Part shown: positions 1-6,740 of the stretch, piece by piece
Numbering within the stretch: position 1 is the stretch's first letter
Layout of the letters: each line of letters opens with the position of its first letter
Source of the DNA: Nocardioidaceae bacterium
GTDB taxonomy: Bacteria; Actinomycetota; Actinomycetes; Propionibacteriales; Nocardioidaceae
Length of the DNA: 16,380 bases
NCBI GenBank assembly: GCA_013698435.1
Contig: JACCVA010000009.1
Location: 1 to 16,380 of the forward strand
Reading direction: 5' to 3'
Program-made: the position numbers and the translations under genes
Notes under the pieces: generated by a model
What the model was told of the DNA's origin: nothing
The model's database searches: none
Seen by the model: the letters and a program-made list of their open reading frames with translations, nothing else

Positions 1-36
1 CTCCCCCGTTGACCGCCGCCCTGGTGCGTCAGCCGG

Positions 37-1125
37 TCAGCGCGGGATCGTCAACGCGGCGTACCCCGGCTTGACGACCCGCTCGATCAGGTCGAGACGC
101 TCGTCGAACGGCAGGAACGCACTCTTCATGGCGTTGACCGTGAACCACCGCATGTCGTCGAGGTCGTAGCCGAACGCCTCCGACAGCAGCTGCATCTCGC
201 GGCTCATGGTGGTACCGCTCATCAGCCGGTTGTCGGTGTTGACCGTGACCCGGAAGCGCAGCTGGGTCAGCAGGCCGATCGGGTGCTCGGCGATCGATGC
301 GGCGGCCCCGGTCTGCAGGTTCGACGAAGGGCACATCTCGAGCGGCACCCGGCGGTCGCGCACATACGCCGCCAGCAGCCCCAAGCTCGCCCGACCGTCG
401 TCGTTGAGGCTGATGTCGTCGACGATGCGGACCCCGTGCCCGAGCCGCTCAGCGCCACACCACTGCAGCGCCTCCCAGATCGACGGCAGCCCGAACGCCT
501 CGCCGGCGTGGATGGTGAAGTGGGCGTTTTGCCGTTGGAGGTACTCGAACGCGTTGAGGTGGCGGGTGGGTGGATAACCGGCCTCCGCACCGGCGATGTC
601 GAAACCGCACACACCACGGTCGCGGTGGCGCACCATCAGCTGGGCGATCTCGCGTGAGTTGGCGGCATGGCGTAGTGCCGTCACGAGCTGACGCACCACG
701 ATGGTCTTGCCTCGCGCGGCGGCGTTGGCCGTGCCTTCGTCGAGGCCGGCCTGGACGGCGTCCACGACCTCGTCGAGGGTGAGGTCCGCCGACAGGTGCT
801 GCTCCGGCGCGTAGCGCACCTCCGCATACACGACGGCGTCGTCGGCCAGGTCCTCCGCACACTCGCGCGCCACCCGTTGCAAGTGGTCGGCACGCTGCAT
901 CACGGCCACGGTGTGGTCGAACGTCTCCAGATAGCGCACCAACGTGCCGGAGTCAGCCGACTCGACGAACCAACGGTCGAGCTCGGCGGGGGTGGACGCC
1001 GGCAGCTCGTGGCCCACCTCGTCCGCCAGCTCCAGCACCGTCTCCGGACGCAGGCCGCCGTCGAGGTGGTCGTGAAGCAACGCCTTGGGGGCGCGCAGGA
1101 AGCGGTGGTCGGTCGCCTGGTGCAT
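37..1125 (-). CDS. add: Adenosine deaminase
   Basis: Zinc-dependent cytosolic enzyme that converts adenosine and deoxyadenosine to inosine and deoxyinosine in purine salvage. The 362-residue product is the usual length for the family. Visible motifs in order: HDH at residues 18-20 (zinc His pair, followed by LDGGLRP), [19 protein letters not shown] (zinc His and catalytic Glu region), [20 protein letters not shown] and [11 protein letters not shown], which carries the metal/substrate Asp. The open frame runs further upstream, but ATG at 1125 is chosen because GGGAGGA lies 7-9 bases before it and the family homology begins just after it. The second Asp of the classic TDD motif is Asn here, which I believe is normal in actinobacterial homologues. 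The gene is divergent from the SDR gene with 46 bp between starts. It complements the nucleoside importer operon downstream. Confidence 0.95.
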   Translation of the reverse strand: MHQATDHRFLRAPKALLHDHLDGGLRPETVLELADEVGHELPASTPAELDRWFVESADSGTLVRYLETFDHTVAVMQRADHLQRVARECAEDLADDAVVYAEVRYAPEQHLSADLTLDEVVDAVQAGLDEGTANAAARGKTIVVRQLVTALRHAANSREIAQLMVRHRDRGVCGFDIAGAEAGYPPTRHLNAFEYLQRQNAHFTIHAGEAFGLPSIWEALQWCGAERLGHGVRIVDDISLNDDGRASLGLLAAYVRDRRVPLEMCPSSNLQTGAAASIAEHPIGLLTQLRFRVTVNTDNRLMSGTTMSREMQLLSEAFGYDLDDMRWFTVNAMKSAFLPFDERLDLIERVVKPGYAALTIPR

Positions 1126-1128
1126 GCC

Positions 1129-1136
1129 GTTATCCT
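1129..1136 (+). promoter_or_regulatory. Candidate -10 for the SDR gene in the 46-bp divergent gap
   Basis: Seen: TATCCT at 1131-1136 fits the loose actinobacterial TANNNT pattern and would put a start near 1143, about 29 nt before the SDR ATG. No good -35 is visible: it would fall inside the first add codons. On the other strand the same bases are part of the add ribosome-binding site (GGAGGATAA). The gap (1126-1171) is too small for two ordinary separate promoters, so at least one lies inside the neighbouring gene. This is a weak pattern match. Confidence 0.25.
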
Positions 1137-1171
1137 CCCAGGTGACCAGCCCCTGCAAGCGGAAGGCCGCC

Positions 1172-1933
1172 ATGACATCCCCCACCGACCGCGTCGCGAT
1201 CGTCACCGGGGCGGCCCGCGGCATCGGCGCTGCCGTCGCCAAGCGGCTCAGCACCGACGGATATGCCGTCGCGGTGCTCGACCTCGACGAGGCGGCCGGC
1301 GCCGAGTCGGTCGAGGCCGTCACGGCTGCTGGAGGCCGCGCCCTGGCAGTGGGGGTGGACGTCGCGGACGGGCCTGCTGTCGAGGCCGCCGTCGCCCGGG
1401 TCGCCGCCGAGCTCGGTGCACCTACGGTGCTGGTCAACAACGCCGGCGTCACCCGGGACAACCTGCTCTTCAAGATGTCGGAGGACGACTGGGACACCGT
1501 GCTACGGGTCCACCTGCGCGGGGCCTTCCTGATGAGCAAGGCCACCCAGGCGCACATGACGCAGGCCGGCTGGGGACGCATCGTCAACCTGTCGAGCACG
1601 TCAGCGCTCGGCAACCGCGGCCAGGCCAACTACGCCGCCGCCAAGGCCGGCATGCAGGGGCTGACGAAGACCCTCGCGATCGAGCTCGGCAAGTTTGGTG
1701 TCACCGTCAACGCGATCGCCCCCGGTTTCATCGTCACCGAGATGACCCGGACCACCGCCGAGCGCCTGGGTGTCAGCTTCGACGACTTCCAGGCTGCCCG
1801 GGCCAAGGAGACCCCGGTTCCCCGCGTCGGGCAGCCGGACGACATCGCCCACGCGGTGTCGTTCTTCGTCAGTGAGGGAGCGTCGTTCGTCACCGGTCAG
1901 GTGTTGTACGTCGCCGGCGGACCACGAGGCTGA
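1172..1933 (+). CDS. fabG: Short-chain dehydrogenase, 3-oxoacyl reductase (FabG-like)
   Basis: Classical SDR of 253 residues that reduces 3-oxoacyl thioesters to (R)-3-hydroxyacyl thioesters, or runs the reverse reaction. Seen: cofactor motif TGAARGIG at residues 12-19, NNAG at 89-92, catalytic Ser around 142, Tyr154 and Lys158 (YAAAK), and a C-terminus [12 protein letters not shown] typical of FabG-annotated actinobacterial proteins. [10 protein letters not shown] after NNAG is also FabG-like. Asp37 at the end of the second beta strand (VLDLDE) suggests NAD(H) rather than NADPH, so a beta-oxidation or polyhydroxyalkanoate-type role is as likely as fatty acid synthesis. ATG at 1172 is chosen because GGAAGG sits 6 bases upstream and the Rossmann fold begins at residue 6. 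Five bases separate its stop from the MaoC gene, so the two are probably cotranscribed. Confidence 0.85.
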   Translation: MTSPTDRVAIVTGAARGIGAAVAKRLSTDGYAVAVLDLDEAAGAESVEAVTAAGGRALAVGVDVADGPAVEAAVARVAAELGAPTVLVNNAGVTRDNLLFKMSEDDWDTVLRVHLRGAFLMSKATQAHMTQAGWGRIVNLSSTSALGNRGQANYAAAKAGMQGLTKTLAIELGKFGVTVNAIAPGFIVTEMTRTTAERLGVSFDDFQAARAKETPVPRVGQPDDIAHAVSFFVSEGASFVTGQVLYVAGGPRG

Positions 1934-1938
1934 CGGCG

Positions 1939-2409
1939 GTGCCGCGTACCTTCACCAGCCTCGCCGAGCTCTCCGCGGCCGTCGGTGAGCACCTCGGACA
2001 CAGCGATTGGGTGCTGGTCGACCAGCAGCGCGTCGACGCGTTCGCCGACGCCACCGGCGACCACCAGTGGATCCACGTCGACACCGACCGCGCGGCGTCC
2101 GGCCCGTTCGCCGGCACCATCGCCCACGGCTACCTGACGTTGTCCCTGGTCCCTGTGCTCGTCGGATCTTTGGTCGACTACGCCGGCTGGCCGGTCAAGA
2201 TCAACTACGGGTCCAACAAGGTCCGGTTCCCGTTGCCCGTGCCCGTAGGCAGCCGGCTGCGGGCCGGTGTCGAAGTCTCCGGCGTCGTCGAGACGGCCGC
2301 GGGCATCCAGGTGGTCACGAGGGTTGTCGTCGACATCGAGGGGCCCGACGGTGTGGTGAAGGAGAAGCCGGCTCTCGTCGCCGAGATCGTCACCCTGCTC
2401 GCCGGCTGA
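1939..2409 (+). CDS. MaoC-family (R)-specific enoyl-CoA hydratase, Rv0130/NodN-like
   Basis: Single hot-dog domain protein of 156 residues. Family role: reversible hydration of trans-2-enoyl thioesters to (R)-3-hydroxyacyl thioesters. Seen: the hydratase-2 signature FADATGDHQWIHVD with catalytic Asp41 and His46, followed by PFAGTIAHGYLTLSL and INYGSNKVRFPLPVPVGS. From memory this wording is very close to the mycobacterial Rv0130 (HtdZ) group. It starts with GTG, 5 bp after the SDR stop, with a GAGG in the end of the SDR gene as ribosome-binding site. Paired with the SDR it makes a two-step (R)-hydroxyacyl module (reductase plus dehydratase). Whether the substrate is acyl-CoA or acyl-ACP cannot be told. 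The 3' end converges on deoA with 11 bp between stops. Confidence 0.87.
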   Translation: MPRTFTSLAELSAAVGEHLGHSDWVLVDQQRVDAFADATGDHQWIHVDTDRAASGPFAGTIAHGYLTLSLVPVLVGSLVDYAGWPVKINYGSNKVRFPLPVPVGSRLRAGVEVSGVVETAAGIQVVTRVVVDIEGPDGVVKEKPALVAEIVTLLAG

Positions 2410-2420
2410 TCCCTGCCCTT

Positions 2421-3761
2421 TCACCGATTCGTCCGGCTGGGCGAGGCGGAGACGCTCCGCGCTCGGTCGGACGAATCGGAGATCCGGTCGAGGATGATGT
2501 CGCGCCGCACCACCGTGGCGTCGGGCTGGATGTCGAAGGCCTCGGCCAAAGAGTCCTCCGCCCGCGCGAAGCGGTCTGGCTCGTCGGTCAGCAAGGTCAG
2601 CAGCGGCTGGCCCGCGGTCACTTCGTCGCCCGGCTTCGCGTGCATGACGACGCCGGCCCCGGCCTGTACCGGGTCTTCCTTACGGGCGCGCCCCGCACCG
2701 AGGCGCCACGCCGCCACACCGACCGACAGCGCATCTAGGCGGGTCAGTACGCCGGACGACGGTGCGGACACCGTCTGCGAATGCCGGGCTGTCGGCAACG
2801 CTGCCTGGGCGTCCCCTCCTTGGGCGGTGATCATCGCCCGCCACACGTCCATGGCGGACCCGTCGGCGAGCTTGTCCGCCGGGTCGACGTCGTCGCGCCC
2901 GACCGCCGTGAGCATCTCGCGCGCCAGCGCCAACGTCAGCTCGACCACGTCGCTCGGACCACCTCCGGCGAGCACCTCGAGCGACTCCTGCACCTCGATG
3001 ACGTTGCCCGCGGTCAGACCGAGCGGCGTGTCCATGTCGGTCAGCAGCGCCACGGTCGTCACCCCTGCGTCCTTGCCGAGGTCGACCATGGTCCGGGCAA
3101 GCTCACGTGCCGACTGCAGGTCCTTCATGAACGCCCCCGAGCCCACCTTGACGTCGAGCACGAGGTCACCGGTGCCCTCGGCGATCTTCTTGCTCATGAT
3201 CGAGCTGGCGATCAGCGGCACTGCCTCGACGGTGCCTGTCACGTCGCGCAGCCCATAGAGCAACTTGTCGGCCGGGGCGAGCGTCGAACCGGCTGCGCAG
3301 ATCACCGCACCGACCTTCTCCAGCTGCTCGATCATGTCGTCGTACGTGAGGTCGCACCGCCACCCCGGTATCGACTCGAGCTTGTCGAGAGTGCCGCCGG
3401 TGTGCCCGAGGCCGCGTCCCGACAGCTGCGGCACCGCGACCTCGCAGGCCGCTACCAGCGGTGCCAGCGGCAGCGTGACCTTGTCGCCCACACCACCGGT
3501 CGAGTGCTTGTCGGACGTCGGCCGCGACAGTGCGCTGAAGTCCATCCGCTCACCGCTGGCGATCATCGCCTGGGTCCAGCGGCTGATCTCGCGTCGGTCC
3601 ATGCCGTTGAGCAGGATCGCCATTGCGAGCGCCGACATCTGCTCGGCGGCGACCACTCCACGCGTGTAGGCGTCGACCACCCAGTCGATCTGCCCGTCGC
3701 TCAGCGTCCGACCGTCGCGCTTGGTCACGATGACCTCGACGGCGTCGTAGGCCTCAGCCAT
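2421..3761 (-). CDS. deoA: Thymidine / pyrimidine-nucleoside phosphorylase
   Basis: Reversible phosphorolysis of thymidine or uridine-type nucleosides to the free base and (deoxy)ribose-1-phosphate, in the cytosol. At 446 residues it matches the 430-440-residue family. Seen: KHSTGGVGDKVT at 85-96 (phosphate-binding region), the family signature SGRGLGHTGGTLDKLES at 114-130, and YGLRDVTGTVEAVPLIASSIMSKK, holding the base-contacting Arg, Ser and Lys. The C-terminal domain includes the usual ALSVGVAAWRLGAGR and HAKPGDEV stretches. The start is ATG at 3761: it overlaps the cdd stop by 8 bp (ATGGCTGA), with GGAGG 11 bases upstream, so translation is probably coupled. The last residues, SASPSRTNR, are encoded by the terminator-like hairpin and look like a non-conserved tail. 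I cannot separate deoA from pdp specificity by eye. Confidence 0.93.
   Translation of the reverse strand: MAEAYDAVEVIVTKRDGRTLSDGQIDWVVDAYTRGVVAAEQMSALAMAILLNGMDRREISRWTQAMIASGERMDFSALSRPTSDKHSTGGVGDKVTLPLAPLVAACEVAVPQLSGRGLGHTGGTLDKLESIPGWRCDLTYDDMIEQLEKVGAVICAAGSTLAPADKLLYGLRDVTGTVEAVPLIASSIMSKKIAEGTGDLVLDVKVGSGAFMKDLQSARELARTMVDLGKDAGVTTVALLTDMDTPLGLTAGNVIEVQESLEVLAGGGPSDVVELTLALAREMLTAVGRDDVDPADKLADGSAMDVWRAMITAQGGDAQAALPTARHSQTVSAPSSGVLTRLDALSVGVAAWRLGAGRARKEDPVQAGAGVVMHAKPGDEVTAGQPLLTLLTDEPDRFARAEDSLAEAFDIQPDATVVRRDIILDRISDSSDRARSVSASPSRTNR
2424..2479. terminator. Nested hairpin, probable bidirectional terminator of maoC-like gene and deoA
   Basis: Seen: a perfect 12-bp inverted repeat, CCGATTCGTCCG at 2424-2435 and CGGACGAATCGG at 2468-2479. 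Inside its loop is a second hairpin: GCGGAG (2446-2451), 3-nt loop, CTCCGC (2455-2460), with CGAG/CTCG flanks pairing around one bulged G. It lies just past the MaoC stop (plus) and within the last 19 codons of deoA (minus). There is no U-tract on either side, as is common for actinobacterial terminators. Inference: it ends both converging transcripts. Confidence 0.6.
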
Positions 3762-4212
3762 CGCGCTGCTCACCTCCGCGATCCCGGTCACCAGCGTGCG
3801 TCGCACCATAGGCCGCGAGGGTCGACGGACCGAACGCGTCAGGAAGTATCTCGTGCATCGTGCGTACCCCACTGGCGAGTGTGATCTGCATGTCAGGGCC
3901 GCCGTGCTCGAACAACAGCTGCCGACAGCGCCCACAGGGCATCACCACGTTGCCGTCCCCATCGACGCAGACGACCGCTACCAGCTGGCCGCCGCCGGTC
4001 GCGTGCAGCGACGACACCAGACCGCACTCCGCGCAGAGGCCGACGCCGTACGCCGAGTTCTCGACGTTGCAGCCGACGACCACCCGGCCGTCGTCCACGA
4101 GACCGGCGGCTCCCACGGGGTAGCAGGAGTAGGGCGCGTAGGCGTTGCTCATCGCGGCCCGGGCGGCAGCCGTCAGAGCCACCCAGTCGACAGGCGCAGT
4201 GTGGTGGGTCAT
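3754..4212 (-). CDS. cdd: Cytidine deaminase
   Basis: Converts cytidine and deoxycytidine to uridine and deoxyuridine, feeding the phosphorylase encoded directly downstream. The 152-residue length and sequence fit the small homotetrameric zinc class. Seen: GCNVENSAYG at 48-56 (substrate contacts Asn and Glu), C-A-E at 60-62 (zinc Cys and catalytic Glu) and PCGRC at 92-96 (two more zinc Cys). The C-terminal tail THAGDRDRGGEQRDG is hydrophilic and probably not part of the fold; its codons include the deoA ribosome-binding site. ATG at 4212 lies 6 bp after the upstream permease stop, and the 3' end overlaps deoA by 8 bp. This is an embedded operon gene with no promoter of its own visible. Confidence 0.95.
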   Translation of the reverse strand: MTHHTAPVDWVALTAAARAAMSNAYAPYSCYPVGAAGLVDDGRVVVGCNVENSAYGVGLCAECGLVSSLHATGGGQLVAVVCVDGDGNVVMPCGRCRQLLFEHGGPDMQITLASGVRTMHEILPDAFGPSTLAAYGATHAGDRDRGGEQRDG

Positions 4213-4218
4213 CGCGGC

Positions 4219-5520
4219 TCAGCTCTTGACATAGGGCTCGCCGTCGGCGGCCGGCGGTCGTACCCGTCCGACGAAACCGGCGACGGCGACGACGGTGGCG
4301 AGGTACGGCGTCATGGTGAGCAGCTCGCTCGGAATCTTGTCGACCAGGCTCAGCTGGTTGCGCAGGCTCGACATCAGACCGAAGAACAACGCGGCGAAGG
4401 TCGCCCAGAGCGGGTGCCAACGACCCATGATGACGGCCGCCAGCGCGATGAAGCCGTTGCCGGAGGAGGCGTTCTTGTCGAACGACCCGGTCGAGCCGAC
4501 CGTGTAGTACGCGCCCCCGAGACCGGCGAACACACCGGCCAGGAGAACGGCCTGCCACCGGATGCGGCGAACCTTGATGCCGACGGTGTCGGCGGCCTTC
4601 GGGTGCTCGCCCACCGCGCGCACCCGCAGCCCCCAGCGCGTCTCGAACATCACGAACGTCACGAAGACGACCGCCGCGTACATGAGGTAGACGAGGATCG
4701 TTTGGTCGAACATGGCCTCGCCGATCAGCGGGATGTCGGACAGTCCCGGGATGGCGATGTCCTGCAGCTTGGGCGGCTCGTTCAGGTAGGCCTTGATGGT
4801 CGCGTCGTTGGGGATCTGGTCGAGCAGGAAGTTGGTCAGACCTTGCGCGAACACCACCAGCACGACGCCGAGCACGACCTGGTTCACCAGGTAGCGGATC
4901 GAGAACAGCGCGAGCATGGCGCTGATACCTATACCGGCGATGATCCCGCCGAGCAGCCCGGCCCCCGCGCTGTAGGTGAGGCTTGCGACGACGGAGGCGA
5001 AGAACGCCCCGGCGAGGAACTGCCCCTCGATCGCGACGTTGATGACGCCCGCACGCTCGCACAGGCAGCCGGCGAGCGCACCCAGCACCAGCGGTGTCGC
5101 CACGGCGAAGGTTCCAGGCAGCGGGTTCGTGATCCACGGCTTGAAGGCGACGTCGAGGTCGGAGTACGCCCAGACCACGAAGCAGAGCAAGAAGGCCAGA
5201 CCCACCACAAGCATCGAGATGAGCGTGGTCGCTCCGTGCCTCATCAGTCCCAGTGCAGCGGCAACGGCCGCCACCAGCACGACGATGCCGCACGTCAGGG
5301 TCACCGGGTGGGTGCTGATCTCACCGGGCACCGTGTCGCGGGTGCGCTCCCCCGACAGCAGGTAGAAGACCTGTTCGTCGTCGATCGTCCACCAGAAGTA
5401 GAAGATGATCGCGCTGACCAGAAGCAGCGTGACCGTCAGCTTCACCCGGCGCTGCATCTCGGCGGGGTCACGTACGGTGTCGGTGGCGTCGGGCGTCCTG
5501 AGCGAGGTGACGGTGCTCAT
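4219..5520 (-). CDS. Nucleoside ABC transporter permease, second subunit (BPD_transp_2 type)
   Basis: Inner-membrane permease of the BMP/nucleoside importer, comparable to NupQ. The 433-residue product has a branched-chain-amino-acid-type permease domain from about residue 138 to 415. Seen: LGALAGCLCERAGVINVAIEGQFLAGA (146-172), the hallmark of this family, and ETRWGLRVRAVGEHPKAADTVGIKV (293-317), the cytoplasmic loop expected to contact the ATPase. It is longer than the roughly 320-residue Bacillus-type subunit because about 135 N-terminal residues precede the domain. These contain an extra hydrophobic helix at 27-44 and two more at about 73-92 and 98-118. The ATG overlaps the stop of the first permease gene as ATGA (5517-5520), indicating coupled translation and 1:1 subunits. 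The stop is 6 bp before cdd. Confidence 0.92.
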   Translation of the reverse strand: MSTVTSLRTPDATDTVRDPAEMQRRVKLTVTLLLVSAIIFYFWWTIDDEQVFYLLSGERTRDTVPGEISTHPVTLTCGIVVLVAAVAAALGLMRHGATTLISMLVVGLAFLLCFVVWAYSDLDVAFKPWITNPLPGTFAVATPLVLGALAGCLCERAGVINVAIEGQFLAGAFFASVVASLTYSAGAGLLGGIIAGIGISAMLALFSIRYLVNQVVLGVVLVVFAQGLTNFLLDQIPNDATIKAYLNEPPKLQDIAIPGLSDIPLIGEAMFDQTILVYLMYAAVVFVTFVMFETRWGLRVRAVGEHPKAADTVGIKVRRIRWQAVLLAGVFAGLGGAYYTVGSTGSFDKNASSGNGFIALAAVIMGRWHPLWATFAALFFGLMSSLRNQLSLVDKIPSELLTMTPYLATVVAVAGFVGRVRPPAADGEPYVKS

Positions 5521-6740
5521 GAGTTCCAGCCCTTCGCCATCACGGCGCCGCCGTTATCGCTCTCACGGAAGCGGAACACTGCCTTCACCAGCGCGGGTGC
5601 CGCCACGAACAGCACGATCAGCGCCTGGAGCACCTGTGTCAGGGCAAGCGGTGTGGAGGCTGCACCTGCCTGCATGGCAAGTCCGCCGGTGGACAACGCT
5701 CCGAACAGGAGACCGGCCAGCACCGTTCCGAGCGGGGTGGCTCGCCCCAACAGGGCAACGGTGATGGCGTCGAAGCCGATACTTCCACCGAAGCTTGCGG
5801 TCAGTGAGTCCTGGTGGCCGAGCACCTGTTGCGTCCCGGCGAGCCCGGCGAGCAGCCCGGCAACGATCATGGCGGTGGTGTAGACCTTCGCCACGCTCAT
5901 CCCCGCCGTGCGGCCGGCGTCGGCGTTGGCGCCGACGGCCCGCAGCTCGAAGCCGACCGTGCTGCGTTCGAGGAGCCACCACACACCGACGGCGGCGAGC
6001 AGCGCCAAGACGATGCCCGAGTGCACACCGAAGATGCTTGGGAACGTTGCCGTCGCGTCGACCTTCTCACTGCGCGGGTTGTTGGACCCGGGCTGCTGAA
6101 ACGACTCCTTGGTGAGCAGGTAGGTCAACAAGGCTGCGGCGACGTAGTTGAGCATGATCGTGGTGATGACCTCGTGCGCGCCCGTCCGCGCCTTCAGCAC
6201 CCCGATGACGCCACCCCAGACGGCGCCGCCGGCGAGACCGGCCAGCAGCGCGGTGAGCACGTGCACGACCGGAGGCAGGTCGTAGTGGAAGCCGACGTAG
6301 CCGGCGCAGACGGCACCGACGATGAGCTGGCCCTGCGCACCGATGTTGAACAGGCCGGCCCGGAAGGCGAGTGTGACGGCCAGTCCGGCACAGATCAGCG
6401 GGGCAGCTCGTTCGAGTGTCGCGGAGATGGCGCTCCACGACCCGACGGAGCCGCTGACGAGCGACGAGTAAGACTCGCCGATGGCCTGACCGGAGTTGCG
6501 GAAGGCGTCCCAGGGATAGCTGAAGAAGTAGCGGAAGCTCTCGATGACCTGACGGTCACTGACGAGGATGAGCACGGCGCCGACGAGCAGCGCCAGCACG
6601 ATCGACGCCACGGTCACCTTGATCGACGGCAGCCACGACGCCGGGCCGCTCGACGGGCGGTCGGTCTCCGGCTCCGGGCGGGGCTTCGTCTTTGTTGCCG
6701 CTCCCGCCTTGTTGTCCCGCGGCTGCTCCTCGTCAGGCAT
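5517..6740 (-). CDS. Nucleoside ABC transporter permease, first subunit (BPD_transp_2 type)
   Basis: Partner permease of the nucleoside importer, comparable to NupP, 407 residues. Seen: a charged, Lys/Pro/Glu-rich cytoplasmic N-terminus (1-35), a first membrane helix at about 42-61, an extracytoplasmic segment, then the permease domain from about 108 with LAFRAGLFNIGAQGQLIVGA (124-143) and the coupling loop GFELRAVGANADAGRTAGMSV (263-283). Several further hydrophobic helices run to about residue 385. The open frame extends 41 codons upstream, but those codons lie within the ATPase gene and read as low-complexity Arg-rich sequence. ATG at 6740 is chosen because it overlaps the ATPase stop by 8 bp (ATGCCTGA), the same arrangement as cdd-deoA. 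Its ribosome-binding site is weak (GAAGAG), consistent with dependence on upstream translation. Confidence 0.9.
   Translation of the reverse strand: MPDEEQPRDNKAGAATKTKPRPEPETDRPSSGPASWLPSIKVTVASIVLALLVGAVLILVSDRQVIESFRYFFSYPWDAFRNSGQAIGESYSSLVSGSVGSWSAISATLERAAPLICAGLAVTLAFRAGLFNIGAQGQLIVGAVCAGYVGFHYDLPPVVHVLTALLAGLAGGAVWGGVIGVLKARTGAHEVITTIMLNYVAAALLTYLLTKESFQQPGSNNPRSEKVDATATFPSIFGVHSGIVLALLAAVGVWWLLERSTVGFELRAVGANADAGRTAGMSVAKVYTTAMIVAGLLAGLAGTQQVLGHQDSLTASFGGSIGFDAITVALLGRATPLGTVLAGLLFGALSTGGLAMQAGAASTPLALTQVLQALIVLFVAAPALVKAVFRFRESDNGGAVMAKGWNS

Noticed and set aside
1..36. Sequence left of the add stop.
   Set aside because: Only 36 bases; no feature can be supported.
160..240. Adenosine deaminase has TDN rather than the classic TDD motif.
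   Set aside because: All other metal and catalytic motifs are intact, and I recall the same wording in actinobacterial homologues, so it is not evidence of an inactive enzyme.
796..1875. A 359-codon plus-strand frame overlapping add and the SDR gene.
   Set aside because: It crosses two recognised genes out of frame and is Arg/Gly-rich without motifs.
3796..5883. A 695-codon open frame on the plus strand opposite cdd and the permeases, and similar long plus-strand frames opposite other genes.
   Set aside because: The translation is rich in Arg, His, Gly, Asp and Gln with no domain or membrane pattern. It is the usual antisense shadow of GC-rich genes, and the minus-strand genes have clear families.
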